This document shows, piece after piece, positions 23,301-34,104 of a DNA stretch of 64,000 nt. Numbering within the stretch: the first letter of the stretch is position 1; every line of letters starts with the position of its first letter. The stretch spans positions 299,450-363,449 of the forward strand of contig VTPC01000929.1 of the NCBI GenBank assembly GCA_011009095.1. Direction: 5' to 3'. The notes under the pieces are model-generated. The model was given only the letters and a program-made list of their open reading frames with translations, made no database searches and was not told where the DNA came from. Both the position numbers and the translations under genes were made by a program. This stretch comes from Ignelater luminosus. Lineage: Eukaryota; Arthropoda; Insecta; Coleoptera; Elateridae.

Positions 23301-26300
23301 ATTTGGATAATTATTAATTATTATTATTCGTGTAAAACAACCCACTCGTATTTTAGAAATTAATAATAATAATAATAATAAAACCGTAAGCACGCCTTCG
23401 CAGCAATTCTTTTATACAAGAGGACCACTTGGAAATTGTTTTTGTTCCTTCTAATTAGATATCACCAGGTGTCGAGAGAAATGTGTGTAGTGGTGGAGGA
23501 TTTTCAGAGAGACCACTCCCGCCCTACATAATAATAAATAAAATGATGACATGTTTTTTTAGCTGGCTAGATGTACTTAGTCACGCTAAGTTGCTGGCAC
23601 GGTATGTTACGTTAGAACAATAAATGAAGATCCCCAAGGTGACTCTAAAAATGGAAGAAAAAGAATAAAAGAAGTCGGAATTATTTCATGCCACCCCCTG
23701 AAAGAAGTCTGCGCTGCATTGCGGCCAATATTAAATTCTTGAGATTCGTTACAGATTGAACTTTTTTTACTATGAAGGTCCGGTTTATGGCGAACAAGAC
23801 GGAGAAAGTGAAAATCACACCGTGAAAAAGTTGGAAACAGGTTTTATTTGTAATGAAATAACGAAGTCGTATTTCTTATAAACAAAGATAACAACCAAAG
23901 TGTTTATTGAAATGCGCTTTATCATCTTTACAGGAGACGTTCAAAAAGTAACCTACTCAATTGTGGAAAGAATTCAATCGAAACCTCTGATTTTTAGTTT
24001 TTTCAGTGATAAGAAAACTAAATAAATACAACTAGAGAGATTGACATTAATATTTTTAAGAGGATGCTTTTTGTCAATCTTCTTAGATTTAAATATTGAA
24101 ATAATCAAAATTGAAAATTTCATAATTTCTATACAGTGTGTTCAAGATAAGGATGCACAGCATGGGGATCTTGAAAACGGTAAGAGATACAGGACCGGTT
24201 AAATGGGATGAAAGTTGGCTATTTATAGGACCTTTTTGTTGGCGTTTGCAAAATCTAGATATCTTGGATAGTTTCAGAGATATTTAAGAAAAAGTAGATT
24301 TTTTTGATTTTCGCTTTTATTTTTTATTTTATTTATTTGAAGAGATATCGGAAAACTAAAACCACTTTTCCATTGTCACTTTTTGTTCTCTATTAAGATA
24401 CGCTAACAAAATTCCTGTACAACGTTTCGGTCTCCAGTAACCATCATCAACCTCATTTTTTTAAATAGGCGGAAAAACAATTGAAAATTGTTTTGGATAG
24501 CTCTTGTTGTCACGATTCTAATGATGTAAACAGGATAGGGTTATTTTGATTTCTTATGCTATAAATTAATGCATTCTGCAGTACCCTGGCCTGCACGATC
24601 ACCTGATCTAACATCATTAGATTTCTTTCCTCTGGGGTTATGTCAAGAATCATGTGCTCAACAAAAATTTTGAAGATGAACAGCAATTATTACAGTTGGT
24701 CACAGCAGCGTTCAACACAAAAAAATCAAAACCAAAATAACCCTATCATGTTTACATCATTAGAATTGTGACGACAAGAGCTATTCAAACAATTTTTAAT
24801 TGTTTTTCCGCCTATTTAAAAAATGAGGTTAATGATGGTTACTCGAGACCGAAACGTGTACAGGAATTTTGTTAGCGTATTTTAATAGAGAACAAAAAGT
24901 GGCAATAGAAAAGTGGTTTTAGTTTTCCGATATCTCTTCAAATAAAGGAAAGAAAAAATAATAACGAAAATCGAGAAATCTACTTTTTTTAAATATCTCT
25001 GAAACTATCCAAGATATCTAGATTTTGCAAACGCCAACAAAAAGGTTCTATAAATAGCCAACTTTAATCCCATTTAACCGATGCTGTATCTCTTACCGTT
25101 TCCAAGATCCCCATGCTGTGCGTCCTTATTTTGGACACACTGTATACCTAAGATAAACTGCGAATGTTTTACACATACACACATGTGCAAAAAAAGGGGA
25201 AGCAGAGATCAACAATATTATTTTCAAGAAGAACAATATATTTGTTTAAGAAAACTGTATTTGTTTATGTAGACGGTAGTTAAATCATTATTATTTAAAG
25301 AGAACTTTAAATTGCAAATAGTAGAAGGTCTTTCTTCAAAGCACATTTCAGTTTCTTAGCTTAAGAGTTGAACCTTAAAAATCCTTATTCCGTGATGCTT
25401 ACGCACGTGCTACACTATCCGAAAAGAATCTTGACATGATTAAATCAACTAGACCTAGGATGTTAAATGAAGTTCTTGTGAATCGTTCACAATTTTTGAA
25501 AGTATTATTTCTTGATAATTTACAGTTAAGGAAAATTTAAAACTACAACCCAAAGATGTATGCAGACATAATTCCCAGAAGATGCCCAAGGAGGATTAGC
25601 TAAGTCTTATTAGGATTGGATATGACATTTATTCTTTGAATCAATCCTGAATTCACTAATGGTGAAGGAGGGATAGTATCTCCAACGTAGTAACAAAGAT
25701 TATCATCTCTGCATGTTTCCAGTTTAAATCGTTACAGCTTCTTTTCATTCACCTCGTTATGGCTTTCTGTTCCTATGCTTTACTGATTTTTGAACTCCAA
25801 ATTGTCTTGTGATCTACTCCTACTTTCTGTCCAAACAAAACAGACAAGTCTGTTAGAAGCTCGGACGAGTTTGAGCAAGCTGCACAAACGTTTTCCTTTT
25901 TGCCAAAGGAAGTCATCTTCAGGGTAACCAACAAGGTTAAATTAGATTGAACAGAATTAGATGCAACAGATCTTATTTAGAAAGTTTATTAAAGGTAAAT
26001 CAAATTGAGATCCTCGAGTCTTGGTAAATCAGTAGCATTTTTAATCCCCATCTTTCCAGTCAAACTTTAACAATATGGATCGTAAGACAGATAAAATGTA
26101 AATTTACAGGGTTAACTATTCCAAACTCCAGTCCTTTTGTTATTGTTTGCTGAGTGAATACACCTTCTCGATGCAACCTTTTTTACTTCCTTGAGTGTGA
26201 AATGATCATGTTCACACTTTTCACTAGTGTAAAGTTCTGTACTTGTGCACTTTATAAAAAAAAAAGTAAAAGGCCTATTGGATTTAAGTGAGATAATTGG

Positions 26301-29300
26301 ATTTGATACTGTTAGTCAGTATTCAATCTGATTTAGCTTGATTCATTGACTCACCCTAACATGAGGCAAAGGAAAATGAGACTCTAATCTATATGACGAA
26401 GAATGCCATGGCTGTAAGAGAAGTGCAAATGAATAACCTAATTTCACAAAAAATAAACTTCTGTAACTTTAGTTAAAACTTTTGGGAATATTTAGCGTCT
26501 GTCTCAATCTGCACATTATAAACTGATCGATCTCTCAATTCTCGCTAGTATAACAACAAAGCAACTACACATTAAATGAACGTTACAGCTCTTAAAAAGT
26601 TCTTTTCGAACAAGTCAAAACAATATTTTGTGTGGTTATTGACTACAAATAATGACCAATTAATAAAAAAAAATGTCACAGTATCAGTTTTACTTTGTAT
26701 GACACTCTCACTGCTATTATCGTTGAGTATTGAGCGGTCGTTAGGGAAATATATTTATCGCACCCACATTGATATATTGAGCTTAAAACGACTGTGCCTT
26801 TTTAATTGATGAATTCAGAAATATATGTTGTCCTTCTTCTTCTATATATTTTGTAATATTAGGCTTAATAATATAATATCCACTATTTTTCCTCAATTTT
26901 AAGTTCTTTAGAAAGATTCTTGAACGTCTGTAAGCTCAAATTGCTGTTAATATCAATAAAGTATGTCCATGTGTGCGGAGCAAGGGAAAAACAAATTTAC
27001 CGGCTTCACATCTAGGACTTTGTTAGATTAACTTCTAGACAATAAATTCCAATAAGTTACTTTTATTCTTTCAAATTTATGTCCAAATATAACAGTTGTT
27101 TAATGAAAAGTAGACAGTAAGTATAATGTTGCCAAGAAAGTTATGATTGCTGCAACACACCAATAGACACAATATACAAGTGTGAATGCAGAACTGGCAA
27201 GTTACAAATGTAACAAACGAAAAACACGTTTTTGGCTTAGTTGCCAGAAAACTTTATATTAGTAGAAGCACCCAAAATGGAGAAAAATAATCTTTTTTTT
27301 TGGCAGCTGAATTGAAAATGTCTGCCAATATTTGTCATCGTATGCAGAATGCGTAACTTTTTCTAACGCATTTTTGTTTCTTTGGTCCAAATGTTCTTCT
27401 ACTTAGATGGATTTAGGTTTTTGACCTTTTGAGGATTCATTAACTTGGTTAAAATCTAAAAACATACTAAAATCTTAATTTTTTATGCTACAATATTTGA
27501 TATTTTGGAAAAGTACTTAGGAGCATATAGTGAGAAGAAATAACATCTGTTTAGTTCTACTATCAGTTATACAGTGTATCCACATTTCGATGCTCACTAT
27601 TGGGATCTTGGAGATTGTAAGAGATACAAAATTGATTAAGTTAGAAAAGATTTGGCTATTTTGGAGATCAGTTTACTTAGGCTTTTGTTTTTTCAAAAAA
27701 GTTCACAGCTTACTAGATATTTGCTAAAAACGAAATTATCTTATTTTTTTTTTAAATTTAAAAGCATTTCCCACTTAGTGTGCCATGGCTTTAAACATAT
27801 GAAAATCATTGATTTTTGTCAGATAAATTACATTTGTTAGGTAACAATTGCTAAAACAAAACAAAAGACGCTTTTAAGATACTTTACTGAGCATTCACAG
27901 ATAGCATCAAACAAGCAGCTAATGTCCCATAAAAGCGTATTTATTTTGTTTTAGCAATTTTTGCATGACAAATGAATTTCTTTGATAAAACTCCTCGACT
28001 TTTTGTGTTAGATTTCATGGCACACTATGATGAAAACTGATTTTCACTTCATAACTCGGTAAAACAAAAGAATAGCTATGACAAATCATGTATCACTGAA
28101 GATTCTCTAAAACACCCTCTTTGCTGTTCTTTTCTATCTTTGCTCGTTCCTGAGATGTTTCACTTAAAGAAATAAGATAATTTCGTTTTTAGCAAATATT
28201 TAGTAAGCAATGAACTTTATTGAAAAAACAAAAGCATAAGTAAACTGATCTCCAAAATAGCCAAATCTTGTCTAATTTAACCGACTTCGTATCTCTTACA
28301 ATTTCTGAGATCTCAATAGTGAGCATCGAAATGTGGACACACTGTATAGTGGAATTGTTTTTCTTTTGAAGTTTGTTATTGATTTCCTTAAAAAATGACC
28401 CACTAAAGTGGTATAAGGTAGTTTGCTTTTAGTCATTTCTGAATAAGACTTGATCAAATGATAACCATTCTCAAGGCTATCTTGATTATCTCTCGCTTTG
28501 GGATTAAGTTTATTTGTGTTTATTCTTCAAGTTTATTTAAAATTGTCCTGATTTTATATAAACCTTTTATTTAAATTTTGTGTCAGCCATACAGGTGTTT
28601 AGATACAAATTAGAGCACAAATATATTCATTATGTATACTGCATAGGTGTATTGAAATAGAGAAAAAAAAGCTTGAATATATAAAGTGAAAGTGCAGCAT
28701 TGCTGTATTAACAATGCATAATAAATAAATCAAACAGAGAAAGTACAAATTTTATTATCAGAAACAGTTAACATTGTAATAAACTATTATAAGTAGTATT
28801 CTTGTATATGTAACTGAAAAAAACAAAATTATTAGAAGATAAAACAAAAACAATAAGGAAGATGCCACAAAATCATAAATTTTCCAACAAATGTTTTTCC
28901 CAGTGATGTAAGAATCCAATAATTTTGTTTTTATGTGTGTCTTACCAAATCTATTTTATTGTTGTAGTTATTATGTTATGGTTAGACAAAAATAACTTAA
29001 TTTGTCATTGTCCATTACTTGTAAATGTGGTTGTTTTGTAAAATACTTGTTAAATGAGATTATCTAGTATTGCAAAAATAGGTTACATATTTTGGCATGA
29101 ATAACAACAGCTGGTCTATTAGTGTAATTTGAAATGGTTAATAAAATTTGATGTAGAAACATAATAAGTTATTAAGTATATTGGTCTGAAAACAGAAGTA
29201 TTATTCATAAAGTATTAAAAATCTTTTTATGGATTTTCTGGATAAGTATAAGATTGTATTTTCAAGTAGGAATTATAATTTGATGTTTCCAAATTTGAAG

Positions 29301-31271
29301 CATAGATTGCTTGTAGTTTTGCAAATATGTAGAATTGAGAAGGGAGGTGTCATGTAACTTAAATTGTAAAACGAAATGTTTATTACTTTATAAAAATGAA
29401 CTTAGACTGCTCTAATTTGATGGCACTTTTGCCAATAACAATTTTTTTGGCTTCTTCTTTATGATTGAAATATTTTCATTAATAGATGACACTTGTAAAG
29501 CACAATACTAATAACATTTAATTTTGTTGTAGGTACTAAGAAAATGGAATACAAAACCAGACAGTGGCATGAGAAATGCTTCTGCTGCTGTGTATGCAAA
29601 ACTCCCATTGGAACCCAAAGCTTTATTCCTAGGGAGCAAGAAATTTATTGTGCCAAGTGCTATGAAGAAAAGTATGCCACTCGCTGTATCAAATGCAATA
29701 AGGTAAGTTTGTACAGATAGTAACATTGAAAATTGAACTGTGTATTAGAAGAAGTGGCTGTTAAACTTAATTGATGACAATTGATCAGAAAGATTTTTAC
29801 AATACATAATTTTTAATTTAATGCTAATACTAGAAACAATATCATATACATTACTATCGATTACAGATCTAATTGAATCATTCATCAATCAATCAATATA
29901 TTGTCCTTGAAATTTTTTATTAATGTATTTTACACGCTAATTGTGATTTGAATGTAAACAAGACAATATTAGTTTCTTTTTTCACTGTTTTTATGCTGTT
30001 TGTTTTTTCTGTTACCTGTATCATTTGGAATCAAAAGTAAAATCATCTTTCTTCTCTAATAAGTGTCTATCTTTCATTTTGTTAAAGTGTTGCATCTTAT
30101 CTCTTACTTCCATTCAGTTCACCATATTAGTTCCGTATTTTGCAAAAAAGTTAAGTTACTGTTAGTGCATAAATGTAAATCTAGATTACAAAATTAAAAG
30201 GTTAGTTGCCACTGGTAACACATTTGAAAAATCTTTTGCCAGTGTGGATTTTACACAAAATGTGTTTTAAAAGCAGCCCTGTGCTAAGGAATTTCACCAT
30301 TTTTGCTTGCTATCATCTTCTGAGGCTGTTTGTTTTGTTTTTTATTAGTTACTTTTATTTTTATCTATTTAAATAGTACTATTAATGTGATCTAAATGAA
30401 AACTTGTGAAAGACTATAACATTCATCAAAAACGAGAACAAGTAGCCAACTATTTTATGAGACGGAATAAATGCATTAAAAAGATTTCATTCTAGAAAAT
30501 AAAGATCTAGAGCAGCAAAGGCTGAAAGGCGTAAGACTTTTGGGGGTTTTTTGCCAGTGTGTATGCCTGTATTCATTTTCTCCTGAATATCCATTGGTTT
30601 AAAAGCACCTGCTGAGAATAAACCAACTATTCTAGAATATTATTATTGTGCAAATGAATGAATTTTCTATGAACATTGGGGATAAACCTTTAAAATTTTG
30701 AGACCATGAACAGCTTATGCTTTGAAAACCTGTGATTAAACTACTTTCTGATCATATATTATAAACTCAAGTTAGTCAACGGACTATATGCAATACAAAG
30801 AATTTTTTTTTAATTTCTGAACATCTAAAGTAAAAAGATAGATTATTCTTTTTGATGGAGCATCCTGCATATAACTGTAATGATTTACACTTCAAAATAA
30901 AAATAACATTATTTATTTTGTTTTAGGTAATTACAAGTGGTGGTGTAACATACAAGAATGAACCATGGCACAGGGAATGCTTCACATGCACCCACTGCAA
31001 TACCAGTTTAGCTGGTGCACGCTTTACGAGTCGCGATGACAAGCCCTACTGTGCCGAATGTTTCGGTGAATTGTTTGCGAAACGTTGTACGGCATGCAAT
31101 AAACCAATCACAGGTATTGGTGGCACCAAATTCATCTCATTTGAAGACAGGCATTGGCACAATGACTGCTTCTTCTGCGCATCTTGCCGTACAAGTCTAG
31201 TAGGTCGTGGTTTTATCACCGATGGAGACGATATCATATGTCCTGAATGCGCTAAACAGAAATTGATGTAG
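11122..31271 (+). CDS. Lmpt: Limpet, four-and-a-half LIM domain protein (spliced; core exons)
   Basis: Four core exons (11122-11322, 12744-12918, 29533-29702, 30927-31271) join with matching phases (0, 1, 0) to give 296 residues plus an N-terminus, close to vertebrate FHL proteins (~280). The protein starts with an incomplete LIM (LIFSGEYTKAMNKDWHGQHF then CCWQCDES...YCVACYES), followed by four full LIM domains beginning at SCEKC, RCDGC, RCIKC and RCTAC. Each keeps the C-x2-C, H-x2-C, C-x2-C, C-x2-C/D zinc ligands. It ends ...CPECAKQKLM. LIM-only proteins of this family are scaffolds in muscle sarcomere and actin structures and transcription co-factors; they have no enzymatic activity. The CxxC that would complete the first LIM is not in this window upstream of 11122, so an upstream exon outside the window, or a genuine half-LIM, is implied. 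Orthology to insect Limpet is very secure. Confidence 0.95.
11323..12743 (+). other. Lmpt: Lmpt intron (1.4 kb)
   Basis: Standard GT...AG intron, GTGAGT to TCGTCGTAG. No coding content was recognised. A GACACCCTGTAAAT word near 12522-12535 resembles the end of a Tc1-like MITE, but no partner end was found. Confidence 0.7.
12744..12918 (+). CDS. Lmpt: Lmpt exon: LIM2 and start of LIM3
   Basis: Encodes DLSYKDKHWHEACFLC...YCGRCYDEQFASRCDGCGQIFRA. It enters in phase 0 and leaves in phase 1 through GCCG|GTAAGT. The DLSYKD.HWHEACF string is nearly invariant between insect Limpet and vertebrate FHL. Confidence 0.95.
14810..15425 (-). pseudogene. dead mariner transposase remnant
   Basis: The minus strand shows scattered mariner landmarks in the right order. 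A helix-turn-helix-like piece (SATTAVKKIYEVKG, then VVNIRTAQRWFK) lies near 15400-15180. KEWIYFNN, the counterpart of the EKW..Y.N block, lies near 14990, and VIICIWWD, the counterpart of CIWWD, near 14910. Frames shift several times and stops intervene; the third catalytic region is not recognisable. It is an old copy. Confidence 0.6.
19757..20706 (+). mobile_element. remnant of an unassigned transposable element
   Basis: Coding-like fragments occur in several frames: one with a His/Cys-containing block (HKFNPAFKDCHRTSCTHKFG) and one starting at 20081 with TCKQCGLYFAQRKMPRHTG. The stretch ends with TTAATGGACGACCCCTTA at about 20689-20706, preceded by CTCACGTGA, which looks like a transposon terminus. 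I do not recognise the superfamily. It is clearly broken, with several interruptions. Confidence 0.45.
21789..21819 (+). promoter_or_regulatory. Lmpt: candidate intronic Lmpt promoter: TATA box plus initiator
   Basis: TATATAAA at 21789-21796 lies 27 bases before the A of TCAGATT (A at 21816), which fits the initiator consensus YYANWYY. That is the usual TATA-to-start spacing. It is about 400 bases upstream of the ATG at 22214. The sequence AAAATTTTAG just before that ATG could be the acceptor of a 5' UTR intron, with a possible donor GTAG|GTAGGT near 21878. In an AT-rich genome TATA words are common, so this is only a candidate. Confidence 0.35.
22214..22415 (+). CDS. Lmpt: Limpet, alternative first coding exon inside intron 3 (short isoform)
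   Basis: The ATG at 22214 in good context (AAAAATGGCG) encodes MASVLSDQFKTQLNLKTKTV... ending CCMGEECLMGDATKLPL. The exon ends at CTTTAG|GTGTGT in phase 1, precisely the phase of the next Lmpt exon (29533), so the join reads KLPLG-TKKMEYKTRQWHE. The resulting ~238-residue isoform would skip the first LIM and LIM2 and keep the second half of LIM3 plus LIM4 and LIM5. The exon supplies C-x4-C (CMGEEC) followed by 23 residues to the LIM3 histidine, inside the usual range for a LIM first finger although the pair spacing is unusual. The regular codon pattern, phase match and position support a real isoform. Confidence 0.75.
24134..25142. mobile_element. fold-back Tc1/mariner-type element with ~420-bp inverted arms
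   Basis: The element starts CAGTGTGTTCAAGATAAGG and ends with the matching complement CCTTATTTTGGACACACTG, flanked on both sides by TA, the target duplication of this superfamily. Arms of about 420 bp (24134-24553 and 24724-25142) are near-perfect inverted copies separated by a ~170-bp spacer that holds a transposase fragment. It lies in the large Lmpt intron. Confidence 0.85.
24583..24716 (+). pseudogene. IS630/Tc1-mariner transposase C-terminal fragment
   Basis: The spacer of the fold-back element translates as WPARSPDLTSLDFF, then after a +1 base shift as LWGYVKNHVLNKNFEDEQQL. This is the block with the third catalytic acidic residue and the segment after it. Only ~45 codons remain. It identifies the superfamily that mobilised the surrounding fold-back element. 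Confidence 0.75.
27572..28344. mobile_element. fold-back MITE, same family as 33209-34102
   Basis: It begins CAGTGTATCCACATTTCGATG and ends CATCGAAATGTGGACACACTG, flanked by TA on each side. The arms share long identity with the element at 33209: TTGGCTATTTTGGAGATCAG and the AAACGAAATTATCTTA block. Short stretches such as GTAAGAGATAC and TTGGCTATTT are also shared with the 24134 element. There is no transposase. It lies in the Lmpt large intron about 1.2 kb before exon 29533. Confidence 0.85.
29533..29702 (+). CDS. Lmpt: Lmpt exon: LIM3 second half and start of LIM4
   Basis: Encodes GTKKMEYKTRQWHEKCFCCC...YCAKCYEEKYATRCIKCNK. It enters in phase 1 and leaves in phase 0 at AAG|GTAAGT. It is the common acceptor for both the long transcript (from exon 12918) and the intronic first exon (22415). 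Confidence 0.95.
30927..31271 (+). CDS. Lmpt: Lmpt terminal exon: LIM4 and LIM5, stop
   Basis: Encodes VITSGGVTYKNEPWHRECFT...ITGIGGTKFISFEDRHWHNDC...CPECAKQKLM and a TAG stop at 31269-31271. All zinc ligands are present. The GIGGTKFISFE string is a signature shared with FHL proteins. Confidence 0.96.
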   Translation, partial: VITSGGVTYKNEPWHRECFTCTHCNTSLAGARFTSRDDKPYCAECFGELFAKRCTACNKPITGIGGTKFISFEDRHWHNDCFFCASCRTSLVGRGFITDGDDIICPECAKQKLM

Positions 31272-32569
31272 GTTTAAGCTATATATAAACATAGGCTCTT
31301 TTATTTGATTCACTATAGGTTGTCATAACTTTTTGTTTCTTTTTAAAATTATTTGTCAAATGTGAAGAGCGATCTTTTTATTGTTTTAAATTTAAGAATT
31401 TGCTGATGATAAATATGAATATGGTTAATTGCTTTCTCATTTAACAACACACACATATACTACTACTACTTATACACGATTATGTATATTATGTTCTATC
31501 TTTCTTTGCTTAATAACTAATATTCAAAAATGTGACACATGCACGAAACATGGTTTACATAAAATAAAAAACAATATTGTACAGACATAAATCATTTTCG
31601 AGATTTTATAGAAATTTACAAAATAATACTTTTATCAAAAAAATTAAAAAAAGTTTTAAGTATTTTATTTATGTAAAACTAACAAAAAATTTATTTTTAT
31701 ATTTATTCAGGATAACAAACAAATGCCTTTGTAGTTAGTATGTCTTTATGTTTTATTATTTAATTTTACTTTGTTAATGTAGAACTTGAAACATTGTGAA
31801 GAAAATTGTTTGAACAGTTTGTTGATAATAAATGTATCATAGAGGTTGAATCTAAAGTTTTTATATATCTATCATATTTTATTAACTTTTAATTAAACAT
31901 GTGGCCTTAATTTTTCTAAATGTTACTTAAGAATATAATGATGCTGTTGTATTTTAAATCCTAGTTATCATTAGTAAGTAAAATACCAGGGTACGTATGT
32001 TGTATACTGCCGCACATTTTGTTTATACATAATAATATATAATATTAAAGTATATTCTAACTAACACCACAACCCGCTTTTATGGTTTTACTGTTGTTGT
32101 AGATAAAATATGTACACAGCTTGGAAGCATTTATATTGAGCTAATTTTGGTGCTACATAAGTAGTTAGAATGTTTTTATTTTTTATTTGAATGTTACTTT
32201 CGGAAATTTTTTTAGCCATTTTATTAATAGATATGTTTTGTGAAAATTATCATAATAATTAATCAATAATTTAAGGCTTCCTTAACGCTAAATTATTATT
32301 TTTAATGTTATGTAATTGTTTAGAATTATAACAGTTTATAGATATTTTATTATATAACAATTTGGAATGTTGAGGTACTTGTTATGCTTTTGATTATACA
32401 TAAAGGGCTTTTTGCTTTTAGGGAAATTGTTAATTATTAAAAATAAAATTTTAAAGTAATTAACTGATTGGAATTTTTATAACTTTGTTACATATTACCT
32501 TAAATAATGCTTTGAGCATCTTTCGTGTAAATTTTGTTTTGAGAAGCTTACATCTAAAAGATTAATAAA
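31272..32569 (+). other. Lmpt: Lmpt 3' UTR
   Basis: AT-rich sequence after the stop, with poly(A) signals AATAAA at 31563, 31827 and 32564, any of which could end the transcript. No coding content. Confidence 0.5.
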
Positions 32570-33208
32570 GGAAAAGGCACACTACAACTGCACTATAGTA
32601 TTGTATGATCATTTAAATTGTTATTTATCTTGATGGATGATAGTAACTATAACTAATGTGTTCCTGGCACACTGAAATTTCAGCACTGTGGGTTTTCATT
32701 TAACTTACTTTCACTGGCATTTTATCTCTTATGTAGTGTAGGTAGTTCACTTTTCAAAAAACAATTTTAACATTCAAACATCATAGGGCTTGGAAATCTT
32801 ATGTGCCTGCCTAAGAAGAATAAGGCACATTTAGAATTTTTAAAGAATATAGTGATTGATCAATTTTTTTACATGTGAAATCGAAAGTAAACAGTAATAA
32901 AATTTTTATTTTCTCAAAAATAAATATGACTGCAATTAACAAGAACATTCCTGCTATTATCAGCATGTTGAAACACCTCCTACTAGAAACATCATGCCTG
33001 ACGTAGAAACTCAGATGTTTCGTCATACATTGATGGAGGAATAAATGGGAGGGAGTAAGGCATGTGCCCTATGGAAAAAGGTCATACAATCTGAAATTCT
33101 ATGTTGTATCACTTTTTAAATCGCGTGATGATTTGAATTTTTATATGTATTTTCTAACTTAATTTTTCTTAATTCACTGGCAGGCAAAAAGAACAGGTCA
33201 CACATATA

Positions 33209-34102
33209 CAGTGTGTCCACATTTCAATGCTCTTTATTGGGATCTCGGGAACTGTAAGAGATACGAAGTTGGTTAAATTAGAAAAGATTTGGCTATTTTG
33301 GAGATCAGTTTACTTATGCTTTTGTTTTTTCAAAAAAGTTCACGGCTTACTAGATATTTGCTAAAAACGAAATTATCTTAATTTTTTTAAAGTGAAATAT
33401 CTCAGGAACGAGCAAAGATAGAAAAAAACAGCAAAGAGGGTGTTTTAGAGAATTTACTCCGAAACACAAAAAAATTATTTTCGCAATTATCTTTTGTTTT
33501 ACTTTGGTGGTGAAACGTAAATCCAAATCTTTTCTAATGGAACGCCTACTTGATTTCCTTATTACTGAACTGCACGCCTTAAATGATTTTCAGTGATACA
33601 TGGTTTGACATAGCTATTCTTTTGTTTTACCGAGTTATGAAGTGAAAATCATTTTTCATCATAGTGTGCCATGACATCTAACACACAAAGTCGTGGAGTT
33701 TTATCAAAGAAATTTATTTGTTATGCAAAAATTGCTAAAACAAAATAAATACGTTTTTGTGGGGCATTAGCTGCTTTTTTGATGCTATCTGTGAACGCTC
33801 AGTAAAGTATCTTAAAAGTGTCTTTTGTTTTAGCAATTGTTACATAACAAATGTAATTTATCTGACAAAAATCATATGTTTAAAGCCATGGCACACTAAG
33901 TGGAAAATGCTTTTTATTTAAAAAAAAAATAAGATAATTTTGTTTTTAGCAAATATCTAGTAAGCCGTGACCTTTTTTTGAAGAAACAAAAGCATAAGTA
34001 AACTGATCTCCAAAATAGCCAAATCTTTTCTAATTTAACCAACTTCGTATCTCTTACAGTTTCTGAGATCCCAATAGTGAGCATCGAAATGTGGACACAC
34101 TG
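33209..34102. mobile_element. fold-back MITE, same family as 27572-28344
   Basis: It starts CAGTGTGTCCACATTTCAATG and ends CATCGAAATGTGGACACACTG between TA dinucleotides. Its long inverted arms match those of the 27572 element at high identity. It sits downstream of Lmpt, so one family flanks the two terminal exons. Confidence 0.85.
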
Positions 34103-34104
34103 TA

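Larger units (their letters stand above)
12919..29532 (+). other. Lmpt: large Lmpt intron (16.6 kb) holding an alternative first exon and several elements
   Basis: The intron runs GTAAGT to TTGTTGTAG. It contains, in order, a dead mariner (about 14810-15425), an unassigned transposon remnant (about 19757-20706), a candidate promoter (21789-21819), an alternative first coding exon (22214-22415), and two fold-back transposons (24134-25142 and 27572-28344). The remaining stretches (12.9-14.8, 15.4-19.7, 20.7-21.8, 22.4-24.1, 25.1-27.6, 28.3-29.5 kb) are AT-rich with no exon I can support. Confidence 0.75.

Noticed and set aside
31015-31237. Other-frame open frames over the last Lmpt exon
   Set aside because: The LIM frame explains the sequence fully; the others are overlaps of a GC-richer exon.
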